In this document: one piece after another, positions 18,851-28,488 of the stretch
Layout: the number at the start of each line of letters is the position of its first letter
Numbering within the stretch: position 1 is the stretch's first letter
Source of the DNA: Denitrovibrio sp.
Lineage (GTDB): Bacteria; Chrysiogenota; Deferribacteres; Deferribacterales; Geovibrionaceae
Length of the DNA stretch: 64,000 bases
Assembly: GCA_002869185.1 (NCBI GenBank)
Contig: PKTN01000001.1
Span: forward strand, 372,001 to 436,000
Direction: 5' to 3'
Position numbers and translations under genes: made by a program
Notes under the pieces: generated by a model
Database searches by the model: none
Seen by the model: the letters and a program-made list of their open reading frames with translations, nothing else
Told to the model about the DNA's origin: nothing

Positions 18851-19240
18851 ATGAGACGGGTTTATCAAATTCTTATTTTTCCAATGTTTTTATTCCTTTT
18901 GACAGCTTGTGGTGGCGGAGGTGGAGGTAGCTCAACAGCAACAACTTCTCTTACCGATACCGTAGCAGATTTTTCAGGCTCTCCTGTGTCTGTTACAACA
19001 GATAGTTCTGGTGATGCAAGAGTCAACTCTGGTAGTCTTATAGACACTATATATAATCTAAGTGTAAGCAACTCAAACGGTGGAACTGTCAACAATGTTG
19101 AGATCGGTTATACCGAAGATGGTTCCTTATCATTGTTTTTTTTAAGTGACGTGAGTGGTGAGACTAGTGACGCTATACTTCTTGGAACGCCAGCTGAGCT
19201 TGCAGCTAGAAGTGCAGGCAGATCACTGAAGCTAACCTGA
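18851..19240 (+). CDS. N-terminal fragment of the broken lipoprotein
   Basis: As the DNA stands this reads as a 129-aa lipoprotein with lipobox LTAC at about residues 18-21, a Gly-rich linker and a Ser/Thr-rich body. It ends after SLKLT where the frame is lost. If translated it could still be exported and lipidated, but it lacks the repeat and DUF1566 domains found downstream. Confidence 0.55.
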   Translation: MRRVYQILIFPMFLFLLTACGGGGGGSSTATTSLTDTVADFSGSPVSVTTDSSGDARVNSGSLIDTIYNLSVSNSNGGTVNNVEIGYTEDGSLSLFFLSDVSGETSDAILLGTPAELAARSAGRSLKLT

Positions 19241-21362
19241 ATATAGCCTTAGAACCTGCTCAAGAGTCTACTGTAGGCTTCACTGAAGATGCATATGAGT
19301 TCGATACTTTTTATATGACCTTAACAGGTAGAACAGGTAGTAATTGGGAGACTGGGGTTATACTCCAGCAGAGATGGTTAATCTCCTTTCAGACACTTAT
19401 AACTTAACTATGGAGAATGACTATTCTGTTCTTCGTATTACTGGACCTTTATCTTTATCAAATCATAATAATGTCAGATTTAAAACTAATACGATGAGTG
19501 TTGCTGACCAATTTGCTATAAAATTTAATTCTAGACTGTCTTTTATCTTAGATGAAAATATGTCTATCTTATCAACTGAATATATGTATCTATCATGCTA
19601 CATTCCTGACGATAATAATCGCCCTGGAGCAACGGTCAGGTTAAGTGCTATATGTGAGGTTGAGCGTGGTGCTAGTGCATGTGATTCTTTAAATAACACA
19701 AATACACCTCCAACTATCAGTGGCACTCCTGTAACCCAAATTACTGCAGAGTCGGATTATAGTTTTACCCCTACATCTGACGATGCAGAGAATGACTCTT
19801 TGACATTTAGTATTACTAATAAGCCATCTTGGGCTTTATTTGACACTACTACTGGTGAGCTTAGTGGGACACCGACAAACTCTAATGTTGGTACAACATC
19901 AGACGTTACAATTAGCGTTACAGATGGAGAATATACAGTTTCACTTACAGCATTTGATGTGACAGTAAATTATTATAATTCTCCACCACAAATTTCTGGA
20001 ACTCCATCAACTGATGTAACTGCTGATTCAGCTTATAACTTTGTGCCTACAGCTTCTGATGCTGATAGTGATGTGATGACCTTCAGCATAGTTAATAAGC
20101 CATCATGGGCATCTTTTAATACATCTAATGGTACACTCTCTGGAACGCCTACAAATGCAGATACTGGTACTACTAACGACGTAACTATCAGTGTTACAGA
20201 CGGAACAGATACAGTAGCTCTTGCTGCTTACAATATAACAGTTAATTATCATAACTCACCTCCTACAATATCAGGAACACCTACAGCAGGGATTGTTTAT
20301 GGTAATGCATACAGCTTTACTCCAACAAGTAATGACGCAGATGGAGATGGACTCACATTCAGTATCGCGAATAATCCATCATGGGCTACTCTTAACCCGG
20401 GCACAGGTGCTTTAACTGGAACACCAACAGCCGCTGAGAGTGGTTATTATCCAAATATTGTAATTAGTGTTACGGATGGAACAGATACAACAGACCTTAC
20501 AGCATTTAGTATTGGTGTCTTCTTTCCAGTATACAAAACTGGGCAGACTGTTGTTTATCAAGCAAATGATGATGGAACATATCAAGCAGGGCAGGCTATG
20601 AACTATACTAGAGCTAGTGACATAGTGACTGATAATAACTCTGGTATGATGTATCAGGATGATGCTGGAACCGCAGCAAGGCTTATGACTTTAGCTGATG
20701 GAATCAACTATTGTGACATTTTATCACTTGGTGGGTATGATGACTGGAGGTTACCAACACCTCTCGAATTTATATACGCTACTGACTATACTCAATCATC
20801 GAGAGTTCTTGAGGGTACTTTTTTAAATGAAGGTAATGGTTCAGTATTCACAAACCAAGAAGATGCTAATAATACAGCAATGCAAATTGTTTTTCAGCAT
20901 GGTGAAGGTTACTATGTTCAAGATGCTAAAACTGATACAAATAATATCAGATGTGTCAGGGGTGGGTTACCTACAGGTAATTTTGTAAGGGATGACTCTA
21001 GCGATACAGTAACTGACTATACAACTGGCTTAATGTGGCAGGACGATTTAGCTGCAGCAGGCAGTGTTGCAGATTTCCAAACAAGTCTCGATACCTGCGA
21101 AGCTCTTACATTAGGTGATTTTACTAACTGGAGAGTACCAAACATTAAAGAGGCGACTACAATTTATAATAATTCTGTCACCTCTCCATCAGTACAGAGC
21201 GTATTTCAGAATATCCCTGGTAGTGCTGTAAAGACTAATACGTCAACAGCTTATGCCGTCTCGACTTCTGCAGTACATTCATTGGCTCAATATTATGGTT
21301 ATTCTGGTGTAAATATGAAGAATGCGACTTCCGGTCTTAGGTGTGTTAGAACAACTTATTAA
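18851..21362 (+). pseudogene. Surface lipoprotein with putative Ig (He_PIG) and DUF1566 domains, broken by two -1 frameshifts
   Basis: Three pieces in successive frames make one protein of about 837 codons. Piece 1 (18851-19240; ATG after ATTGAGG) has a lipoprotein signal ending FLLTAC with poly-Gly after the Cys. Piece 2 (about 19225-19345) continues in the next frame as ANLNIALEPAQESTVGF and on to TGRTGSNW. Piece 3 (19344-21362) resumes as GDWGYTPAEMVNLL. It then has three tandem cadherin/Ig-like repeats, each with ISGTP, FTPTSDDAE and ITNKPSWALFD-like motifs (about 19690-20525). Two DUF1566-type segments follow (MYQDD...WRLPTPLEF and MWQDD...WRVPNIKE). Each shift equals one lost base; at 19345 GGGG to GGG restores the reading. 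Exported and outer-membrane or surface located by inference. Confidence 0.75.
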
Positions 21363-21369
21363 GATTTCT

Positions 21370-21397
21370 AAAGGGGAGGGCTTCTGCTCTCCCTTTT
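21370..21397 (+). terminator. Intrinsic terminator after the lipoprotein gene
   Basis: Stem GGGGAGGGC / GCTCTCCCTT-type with a TTCT loop followed by TTTTTTA. Sequence and flanks are nearly identical to the pnp terminator at 18727, so the lipoprotein gene is bracketed by direct copies of one terminator. Confidence 0.9.
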
Positions 21398-21457
21398 TTA
21401 TTGTGCTGATTTCTAATCGCGTGTAATATTGCTTTCTTAAACCAATAAGGAATATGA

Positions 21458-22672
21458 ATGCGCAAAATTTTAGACATAAATAATATCCCCGTAATTTATG
21501 AAAATGTAACTGATGTGTCAGGACTTTTTACTATGTCAGTGTTTTTCAAAAGGGGCTCTATCCACGAACCAGATGGTCTTAATGGTGTTTCTCACCTGAT
21601 AGAACATATGGCTTTTCGCAAAACAAGAGACTATTCATCAGAAGATATAAGTAGACTCTCTGAAATGTATGGCGGTTACTTGAATGCATATACATCAAAA
21701 GAGGTTACATCATTTTATATAAAAGGTTTTAAAGAGAATCTTGAGCTGTTTATAAAGCTGATGGCTAACATTAGTTTTTATCCTGAATTTACAGAAAAAG
21801 ACCTAAAGCAAGAGAAGAGCATTATTGTAGACGAGATAAACTCTACCCTTGCTAACCCAGAAGAATTCCTCGGTGAGCTTGCAGAAGAAAAGTTCTTTGA
21901 AGGTTGTGCTTTACAAAATACTGTATCTGGAACGACAGATGATGTTGAATCTATCTCACTTGAAGCATTGAAAGCTTACTACGCCGAAAACTTTACTCCT
22001 GAGAACTGTGTAATAGCTGTTTGTGGCGATGTGTCGCTTGATAATGTGTCAAAGTATATTTCACAGTATTTTCCTCATAGTAAGGCTCAAGAACAACAAA
22101 AAAATAACTTTCAGATTACATATAACCAATTTAATTATGATAATAACTTTAAATCAGATCAGGTATATGCACAGATAATGTACCCTGCATTCCCTTATAA
22201 AGACGACCGCAGGTTCGCTCTTGGCGGGCTTAGTATGGTTCTTGGTGGTTTGATGAGCTCTAGACTTTTTCAGCAGGTGCGTGAAAAACGAGGGTTATGT
22301 TACAACATCGAGAGTGAGACTGTCCTTTATATGGAAGGAGGGTATCTGAATATTATGTACTCTTGTGCAAAAAAGAATAGTGACGAAGTGATTAAACTTA
22401 CGATGGAAGAGATGAATAAATTACTTGCTAAAGGTATCACTGATGACGAGCTTACTATGGTTAAGAATCAGCTTAAATTCTCATATTTTGCGAATTTTGA
22501 GAGTCTTGAGAGTAGGGTACAGATGAATTTTAGACATTTACACCATCATGGTCATCTACTTGATGCTGATTTTATATTAGGACTTGTTGACTCTTTAAGT
22601 ATTAAAAGTGTAAACTTAGTAGCAGAAGATTTACTAAGCAAGGAGCATAGCCTGTGCAGACTTTTACCGTAA
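21458..22672 (+). CDS. M16-family zinc metallopeptidase (insulinase-like processing protease)
   Basis: A 404-aa single-unit M16B peptidase. The inverted zinc motif HLIEH (46-50, HxxEH) is present, with the downstream Glu in KSIIVDEINSTLANPEEF completing the site. The C-terminal half has the inactive-domain motif MSSRLFQQVREKRGLCYNI. Homologues commonly follow pnp and precede dut in several phyla (ymxG/pepR). No signal peptide, so cytoplasmic. Its 3' end overlaps dut by 19 bp. Confidence 0.93.
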   Translation: MRKILDINNIPVIYENVTDVSGLFTMSVFFKRGSIHEPDGLNGVSHLIEHMAFRKTRDYSSEDISRLSEMYGGYLNAYTSKEVTSFYIKGFKENLELFIKLMANISFYPEFTEKDLKQEKSIIVDEINSTLANPEEFLGELAEEKFFEGCALQNTVSGTTDDVESISLEALKAYYAENFTPENCVIAVCGDVSLDNVSKYISQYFPHSKAQEQQKNNFQITYNQFNYDNNFKSDQVYAQIMYPAFPYKDDRRFALGGLSMVLGGLMSSRLFQQVREKRGLCYNIESETVLYMEGGYLNIMYSCAKKNSDEVIKLTMEEMNKLLAKGITDDELTMVKNQLKFSYFANFESLESRVQMNFRHLHHHGHLLDADFILGLVDSLSIKSVNLVAEDLLSKEHSLCRLLP

Positions 22673-23088
22673 AAATCAAAGCAGACGATAAATCATTAAT
22701 ACCAGAATATAAATCAACTCTAGCAGCTGGCGTAGACCTTATGTCGTCAGGTGATGGGGAGATAGCTAGCGGAGAGTATACTCTTGTTAAGACTGGCATA
22801 TCAATAGAGCTTCCAGAAGGATATGAGGCGCAAGTTAGACCTCGTAGCGGGCTTGCTCTTAAGCAGGGAGTGACTGTTCTGAATACACCAGGAACTATAG
22901 ATGCTGATTACAGAGGCGAAATTGGTGTTATACTTATTAATCATAGTAGTGAAACTTTCACATATAAAAAGGGCGACCGTATCGCTCAGATGGTTATTGC
23001 TCCAGTAGTTCAGGCTGATTTTATTCAGGTGGACGATCTTTCAGATACGGACAGGGGTTCAGGTGGCTTCGGTCATACTGGCGTGTAG
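22654..23088 (+). CDS. dut: dUTP diphosphatase
   Basis: Trimeric dUTPase converting dUTP to dUMP and limiting uracil in DNA; 144 aa. All five motifs can be read: AGVDLMSS (1), RPRSGLALK (2), NTPGTIDADYRGEIGVIL with the catalytic Asp (3), KGDRIAQMVI (4) and the flexible GSGGFGHTG (5). The start is GTG at 22654 inside the end of the M16 gene, giving tight coupling. Confidence 0.96.
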   Translation: MQTFTVKIKADDKSLIPEYKSTLAAGVDLMSSGDGEIASGEYTLVKTGISIELPEGYEAQVRPRSGLALKQGVTVLNTPGTIDADYRGEIGVILINHSSETFTYKKGDRIAQMVIAPVVQADFIQVDDLSDTDRGSGGFGHTGV

Positions 23089-23122
23089 CGTTAAAGTAAA
23101 TAAATTAGGTAGGTAACAAGTT

Positions 23123-25672
23123 ATGAAAGTTTACGAGTTTAATGTCAAAACGAAACTCCCAGAGAGACTTAAACCTCTTGAAGATATAGCACACAACCTT
23201 TGGTATGGTTGGACATGGGAAGCTAGAGAGCTTTTCCGTATGATCAGCTATGACCTTTGGGAAGAGTGTGAGCATAACCCTGTGTGGATGCTCTCAAAAT
23301 TGACAGAAAAAGATTTTAATAGACTCCTCTCCGATCCTGTTTTTATGAACTTTATGATGAATATAGATGAAAAGCTGAATGAATATAAAGAATTACCAAA
23401 ATGGTTTGATCTCGCACATAAAGAGAAAAGAGCCGAAGATATGTGTGTAGCATATTTTAGTGCAGAGTATGGTATACACGAATCTGTTAAGCTTTATTCT
23501 TGTGGACTTGGGGTACTGTCTGGTGACCACTGTAAATCTGCAAGTGACCTTGGCTTACCTTTCATCGCTGTAGGTCTGCTATACAGAAATGGTTATTTTC
23601 ATCAGTATCTTAACACTGACGGTTGGCAGCAACAATCTGTCCCTTATAACGAATTCCAGCGTATGCCTATGGAGCCTATGGTAGACGATAATGGCGAGCC
23701 ACTTATGGTTCACGTTAAAATGGCAGAAAGGGACGTAGCGGTCAGGATTTGGGAGATGAAGATTGGTGTTATCTATCTTTATCTACTTGATACGGATGTT
23801 ATGTCTAACCACCCAGAAGATAGAAAGATCACAGGGCAACTTTATGGTGGTGACACTGAGATGCGTATTAGGCAAGAGGTTATCCTAGGTATAGCTGGTG
23901 CTAGAGCACTTAAGGCTATGGGTAAGAAACCTACTGTTTATCACCTGAATGAAGGTCACCCATCCTTTGCTGCACTTGAGCGTATTAGACAATATGTTTC
24001 AGAAGGACTTAACGTTAAGAAGGCTGCTGAAATAGTTAAGAAGAGTACTCTATTTACTACTCACACACCTGTTCCTGCTGGTTTTGACGTATTTAGCGTA
24101 GACCAGATAAAAAAATATTTAGGACCTATCTTTGCAGAGACAGGGTTCAATATAAATCAACTTATGGGCTTTGGACGTGAAAATCCATTCGACGAGACAG
24201 AAGGCTTTGCTATGGCTATATGCGGTATCAGGCTTTCTACCTTCCGTAATGGTGTTTCTGCACTTCACGGTAAGGTTTCTAGAGAGATGTTTAAAAAACT
24301 CTGGAATAACGCACTAGAGGATTATGTGCCTATTGGTCATGTAACTAATGGCGTACACCTGCCTACTTTTATAGCTGAGAATTTTAAGACTCTATACACT
24401 CGTTATATGTCAGATGCATGGATATCTAAGCCTTACGACTTTGACGTATGGAATGATATAGAAAAAATTCCTGATTCTGCACTCTTTGAGGCGAAGGCTA
24501 AACAGAGGAGCAGGCTTGTTATGTTTGCTCGTGAGAGACTGAGAAATCACGTTATCAAGAGTGGTGGTACAGCTAGTGAGATATCTAAGGCTGACGACAT
24601 ACTTAGCTCCGATTGCCTTACAATAGGCTTCGCGAGAAGATTCGCTACATATAAACGTGGTTATCTCCTATTTATGGATGAGAAGAGACTTGCAAAGATA
24701 CTTAATGATGCTGACAGACCTGTTCAGATTATTATAGCAGGTAAGGCACACCCTAAAGATGATGGTGGTAAAGAGATCATTAAGAAGATCTTTCATATCT
24801 GCCGTAAGCCTGAATTCAGAGATAAAGTTATGTTTATAGAAGATTATGACATTGAAGTGGCTAGACATCTAGCACACGGCGTTGACGTATGGCTAAACAC
24901 CCCAAGAAGACCTATGGAGGCATCTGGTACTTCAGGAATGAAGATCGCCGCAAATGGTGGTCTGAACTTCTCTATTCTCGATGGATGGTGGGATGAAGGT
25001 TACAACGGTGAGACAGGATTCGCAATTGGTGCTGGTGAGCAATACGAGAAGGAAGAGTATCAAGACTACATAGAGAGTATGGAAATATACGATAAGCTCG
25101 AAAATGAAATAGTACCGCTCTTTTATGGTCGTGACAGAATGGGTGTTCCGAGAGAGTGGATGCATATGATGAAACAAGCTGTAAAACATTGTGCCGCATT
25201 CTTTAATACGTCTAGGATGGTTATGGAATATACAGATAAATTTTATATCCCACTACATAACCTTCATTCAGAGGTCGCCAAAAACAACTACGGAAATGTA
25301 GATAAGTTTCTTCAATGGAAAGACAATGTTATTTCAGGTTGGGATGGTGTAGGTTTTAGCTATACTAATGTAAAATCAGAAAGTATGGAAATGGGCTCTA
25401 ATATTGTCTTTGAAGCGACTGTTGTCTCTCCTAAGATTGACCATAGTGAGCTCTCTGTTTATGCTGTAGTTGACTTCGATGGAGAGAGCGGAGTTCTTAA
25501 AGATCCTGAGTTTGTTCAGCTTGAGTATGTCGATGACAACAATGGCGGACATTATTATAAAGTTGATTATAAAATAGAGAAAGCAGGGAAGATGAAAGTC
25601 GGCTTTGCTGTTCTACCTTTACATGAATATATTAAGAATATATTTGAACTTAACCTCGTTAAATGGGCTTAA
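23123..25672 (+). CDS. glgP: Alpha-glucan phosphorylase (GT35)
   Basis: Releases glucose 1-phosphate from alpha-1,4-glucans such as glycogen. The 849-aa protein belongs to the bacterial/archaeal type with an N-terminal DUF3417 region (HNLWYGWTWEARELFRMI). The pyridoxal-phosphate site is EASGTSGMKIAANGGLN with the Schiff-base Lys, and FARRFATYKRGYLL contacts phosphate. It has its own leader with ribosome site TAGGTAGGTAAC. No other glycogen genes are in the window. Confidence 0.93.
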   Translation: MKVYEFNVKTKLPERLKPLEDIAHNLWYGWTWEARELFRMISYDLWEECEHNPVWMLSKLTEKDFNRLLSDPVFMNFMMNIDEKLNEYKELPKWFDLAHKEKRAEDMCVAYFSAEYGIHESVKLYSCGLGVLSGDHCKSASDLGLPFIAVGLLYRNGYFHQYLNTDGWQQQSVPYNEFQRMPMEPMVDDNGEPLMVHVKMAERDVAVRIWEMKIGVIYLYLLDTDVMSNHPEDRKITGQLYGGDTEMRIRQEVILGIAGARALKAMGKKPTVYHLNEGHPSFAALERIRQYVSEGLNVKKAAEIVKKSTLFTTHTPVPAGFDVFSVDQIKKYLGPIFAETGFNINQLMGFGRENPFDETEGFAMAICGIRLSTFRNGVSALHGKVSREMFKKLWNNALEDYVPIGHVTNGVHLPTFIAENFKTLYTRYMSDAWISKPYDFDVWNDIEKIPDSALFEAKAKQRSRLVMFARERLRNHVIKSGGTASEISKADDILSSDCLTIGFARRFATYKRGYLLFMDEKRLAKILNDADRPVQIIIAGKAHPKDDGGKEIIKKIFHICRKPEFRDKVMFIEDYDIEVARHLAHGVDVWLNTPRRPMEASGTSGMKIAANGGLNFSILDGWWDEGYNGETGFAIGAGEQYEKEEYQDYIESMEIYDKLENEIVPLFYGRDRMGVPREWMHMMKQAVKHCAAFFNTSRMVMEYTDKFYIPLHNLHSEVAKNNYGNVDKFLQWKDNVISGWDGVGFSYTNVKSESMEMGSNIVFEATVVSPKIDHSELSVYAVVDFDGESGVLKDPEFVQLEYVDDNNGGHYYKVDYKIEKAGKMKVGFAVLPLHEYIKNIFELNLVKWA

Positions 25673-25722
25673 AGTATAACTTTACAGTTTAGTTTTAAAA
25701 GGTTAATAATACAATTATAATA

Positions 25723-25746
25723 GGCGTGCATGCTATAGTGTGCGCC
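25723..25746 (+). terminator. Possible terminator after glgP
   Basis: GGCGTGCA (25723-25730) and TGTGCGCC (25739-25746) can form an 8-bp stem with two G-U pairs and an 8-nt loop. Only a weak T-rich stretch follows, so confidence is low. Confidence 0.35.
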
Positions 25747-25826
25747 AACATTTCTTTACAATAATTGATCTTTGATTTTTTCTAAAAAAGAGTATGATAA
25801 TCTAAAATAATATTTGGACTATTTAA

Positions 25827-26984
25827 ATGACAGATTCAACCAATAGACAAATGTATGTCTTCCTTTTGATACTCAATATTGCGGCTTTTGTTGGCTTTCA
25901 AAGCTGGCGATCGATGTTTAATAATTTCGCAGTTGAAGTGGGTAACATTGACGGTTATCAAATGGGTATTATTCAATCTCTAAGAGAAGTTCCTGGCTTT
26001 TTGGCACTCCTTGTTATCCTGGCGATAATAATGCTCCCTGAGCACAAACTAGCCTCTGTCAGCATTATTACTCTCGGTGCTGGTGTTGCATTGACAGGTT
26101 TTTTGCCTAGTTTTTATGGAATTATCATTACAACAATCATTATGTCATTTGGTTTCCATTATTACGAAACGGTTAATCAATCACTTACTATACAATATTT
26201 TGATAAGAGGACTTCGCCACTTGTTTTTGGTCGGATGAGGAGTATCTCAGCTGGAACAAATATAATTGCAGGTGGTCTTGTGATAGGGCTACTAACATTC
26301 CTAGACTACAAATATATCTATCTGATTGCTGGTGGCTTAGTTATGGTAGCGGGGTTCTATTGCCTCACACTGGATCCAACAGACCCAAACAAACCAATAC
26401 AAAAAAAGAAGCTGTATCTCAAAAAACGTTATTGGCTATATTACATGCTGACTTTTCTCGCAGGAGCGAGAAGGCAGATATTTGTAGCATTTTCAGTATT
26501 TTTAATGGTGGAGAAATTCCATTTTTCTGCAACCGAGGTGGCAGGGTTATTTATAATCAACAATATTATAAATTACTTCTTTAACCCACTTATTGGTAAA
26601 GGTATTAATAGGTTTGGTGAACGGAAAATGCTCAGTCTTGAGTATGGAACACTCGTATTTGTTTTCACAGCCTACGCGCTTACAGACAGTAAGTGGATCG
26701 TTGCATTTTTATATATCATAGATCATCTTGTTTTTAATTTTGCAATATCTATTCGAACCTTCTATCAAAAGATAGCTGACCCTGAAGACTTTGCAAACGG
26801 CATGGCAATGGGCTTTACTATTAATCATATAGCTGCTGTTTTTATCCCTGTGGTTGGTGGTGCTCTATGGCTATTAGACTACAGAATATCTTTCTTTTCT
26901 GGTGTTGCTTTGGCTGCAGTATCGCTTATTTTTGTCCAATTTATCGACAGAGAAGTAGCAAAAGCTGATGCAGAAGTTGTCTAA
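25827..26984 (+). CDS. MFS transporter
   Basis: A 385-aa polytopic membrane protein with about 11-12 hydrophobic segments in two halves separated by a charged cytoplasmic loop (LTLDPTDPNKPIQKKKLYLKKR, near 185-206). The second half repeats the layout. The major facilitator fold is clear from hydropathy, but the loop 2-3 motif is degenerate and the substrate cannot be predicted. It stands alone, with its own AT-rich upstream region. Confidence 0.75.
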   Translation: MTDSTNRQMYVFLLILNIAAFVGFQSWRSMFNNFAVEVGNIDGYQMGIIQSLREVPGFLALLVILAIIMLPEHKLASVSIITLGAGVALTGFLPSFYGIIITTIIMSFGFHYYETVNQSLTIQYFDKRTSPLVFGRMRSISAGTNIIAGGLVIGLLTFLDYKYIYLIAGGLVMVAGFYCLTLDPTDPNKPIQKKKLYLKKRYWLYYMLTFLAGARRQIFVAFSVFLMVEKFHFSATEVAGLFIINNIINYFFNPLIGKGINRFGERKMLSLEYGTLVFVFTAYALTDSKWIVAFLYIIDHLVFNFAISIRTFYQKIADPEDFANGMAMGFTINHIAAVFIPVVGGALWLLDYRISFFSGVALAAVSLIFVQFIDREVAKADAEVV

Positions 26985-27047
26985 ACAAACCTTTCTCTTG
27001 AAGGATGCAAAAACCTCTTGTATCATAATGATATATGGGGGACATCT

Positions 27048-27800
27048 TTGATCGAAATTAATAGAAATGGAGTCATTGTAAAAAGCTATGAAAATACGCC
27101 GAATGGTGTCGATTGTTTCGTCACTACAAAAGCTGGTGGATACAGTGAAGGCTGTTTTTCATCAATGAATATGGCAGTTTATACTGATGACGACCCTAAG
27201 AAAGTTATTAAGAATACTGAACTTTTGAAGTCCTCATATGGTCTTAATAATCTCGCAACACTACTTCAAGTGCATGGCAATATTGTTCATGAGGTTACTT
27301 CTGAGAACTATGCAGATGTGCTTTTTAGAGAGGGGGATGGTCTCTTTACCACAGAATCTAATATGGCTCTCGGTATACTGACTGCTGATTGTTATAATTT
27401 GTTTCTCGTTGGAGAAAAAGGGATCGCAGCACTCCATTGCGGACATAAATCTGTCTCTGCTGATATTATGTCAGAGGGTGTTAGGATGTTCGAAAAGCAT
27501 GGTGATTTTCCAATATACGCAGGGATAGGACCTGGAATATCAGTTGCAAACTATGAAGTTAGTGATGAACTGGCTATACAGTTTGCTGGCATTTGCGAGA
27601 AGGGAGTTACAAAAGTAGGTGAGAGATATCATCTATCACTCAGAACTGTTATTGAAGAAAATTTAAAAGCGAAAGGTATTACAAATATAGAGCATTTAGA
27701 CGCATGTAGTTTCGATGACGATAGTCTATACTCTTATCGTAGAGATAGTGGTAAAACTGGCAGAATGATAGGGGTTATTGTGAGGAAAAGCAGTGTTTAA
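27048..27800 (+). CDS. pgeF: Peptidoglycan editing factor PgeF (YfiH/laccase-domain family)
   Basis: YfiH-family zinc enzyme; the E. coli member hydrolyses mis-incorporated L-Ser muropeptide precursors, and other members act on purine nucleosides. The motifs TTKAGGYSEGCFSSMNM, LTADCYNLFLV and LHCGHKS carry the conserved Cys and His metal ligands, with GIGPGISVANYEV later. A TTG at 27018 would extend it by ten residues, but TTG at 27048 lies 5 nt after GGGGGA and fits the family start better. Overlaps yggS by 8 bp. Confidence 0.85.
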   Translation: MIEINRNGVIVKSYENTPNGVDCFVTTKAGGYSEGCFSSMNMAVYTDDDPKKVIKNTELLKSSYGLNNLATLLQVHGNIVHEVTSENYADVLFREGDGLFTTESNMALGILTADCYNLFLVGEKGIAALHCGHKSVSADIMSEGVRMFEKHGDFPIYAGIGPGISVANYEVSDELAIQFAGICEKGVTKVGERYHLSLRTVIEENLKAKGITNIEHLDACSFDDDSLYSYRRDSGKTGRMIGVIVRKSSV

Positions 27801-28479
27801 AGATAGATTCGATAGTATTGTAAAAGGGATAAATGAAGCAAAGGCTAGGGCTGGAATAACCCATGAGGTTACTCTTGTTGCCGTTAGTAAACGCTTCCCG
27901 CTTGATGATATAAAGAATGCATATGCTACAACTGGACACACTGTTTATGGCGAAAATCGTATTCAAGAAGCTTTAGACAAGGCTGCTGAGCTTAAAAGCC
28001 AGCCTGATATTGACATACATTTTATTGGTCATATTCAGACCAACAAAGTTAAGTATCTCAAAGATAATTTCTCATTGATCCATTCTGTTGATTCTGTGAG
28101 GCTTGCAGAGCTTATGCAGGTACAGTTTGAGAAGATTGACCGAGTGCAAGATGTTCTTGTACAAGTGAATATTGCAGATGACGAGAACAAATCTGGCGTT
28201 GGGGCTGAAGGGATATTTGAGATATGTGATTACTTGATGCAAGCAAAAAATCTTAATCTGAGAGGGCTTATGATGATGCCACCTTTGGTTGATGATGTTG
28301 AAGATAATAGGGTCTATTTTGCTGGTATGAAAAAACTTTTTGATAAGTGTAATGACATAAAGGGTTACAATATGGATACCCTTTCTATGGGGATGAGTGG
28401 TGATCATTTAATCGCCGTGGAAGAGGGTAGTACAATGGTTCGTGTTGGTACGGCACTATTTGGTCAAAGAGATTACTAA
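27793..28479 (+). CDS. YggS/PLPBP-family pyridoxal phosphate homeostasis protein
   Basis: Binds pyridoxal 5'-phosphate and helps keep free cofactor and amino-acid pools in balance; not known to catalyse a reaction. The 228-aa protein starts at GTG within the end of pgeF. The PLP Lys is in LVAVSKRFP (K33), followed by YGENRIQEAL, HFIGHIQTNKVKYL, and the C-terminal SMGMSGDHLIAVEEGSTMVRVGTALFG with phosphate-binding residues. The pgeF-yggS-yggT order is widely conserved. Confidence 0.93.
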   Translation: MFKDRFDSIVKGINEAKARAGITHEVTLVAVSKRFPLDDIKNAYATTGHTVYGENRIQEALDKAAELKSQPDIDIHFIGHIQTNKVKYLKDNFSLIHSVDSVRLAELMQVQFEKIDRVQDVLVQVNIADDENKSGVGAEGIFEICDYLMQAKNLNLRGLMMMPPLVDDVEDNRVYFAGMKKLFDKCNDIKGYNMDTLSMGMSGDHLIAVEEGSTMVRVGTALFGQRDY

Positions 28480-28488
28480 GAGGTAGAT

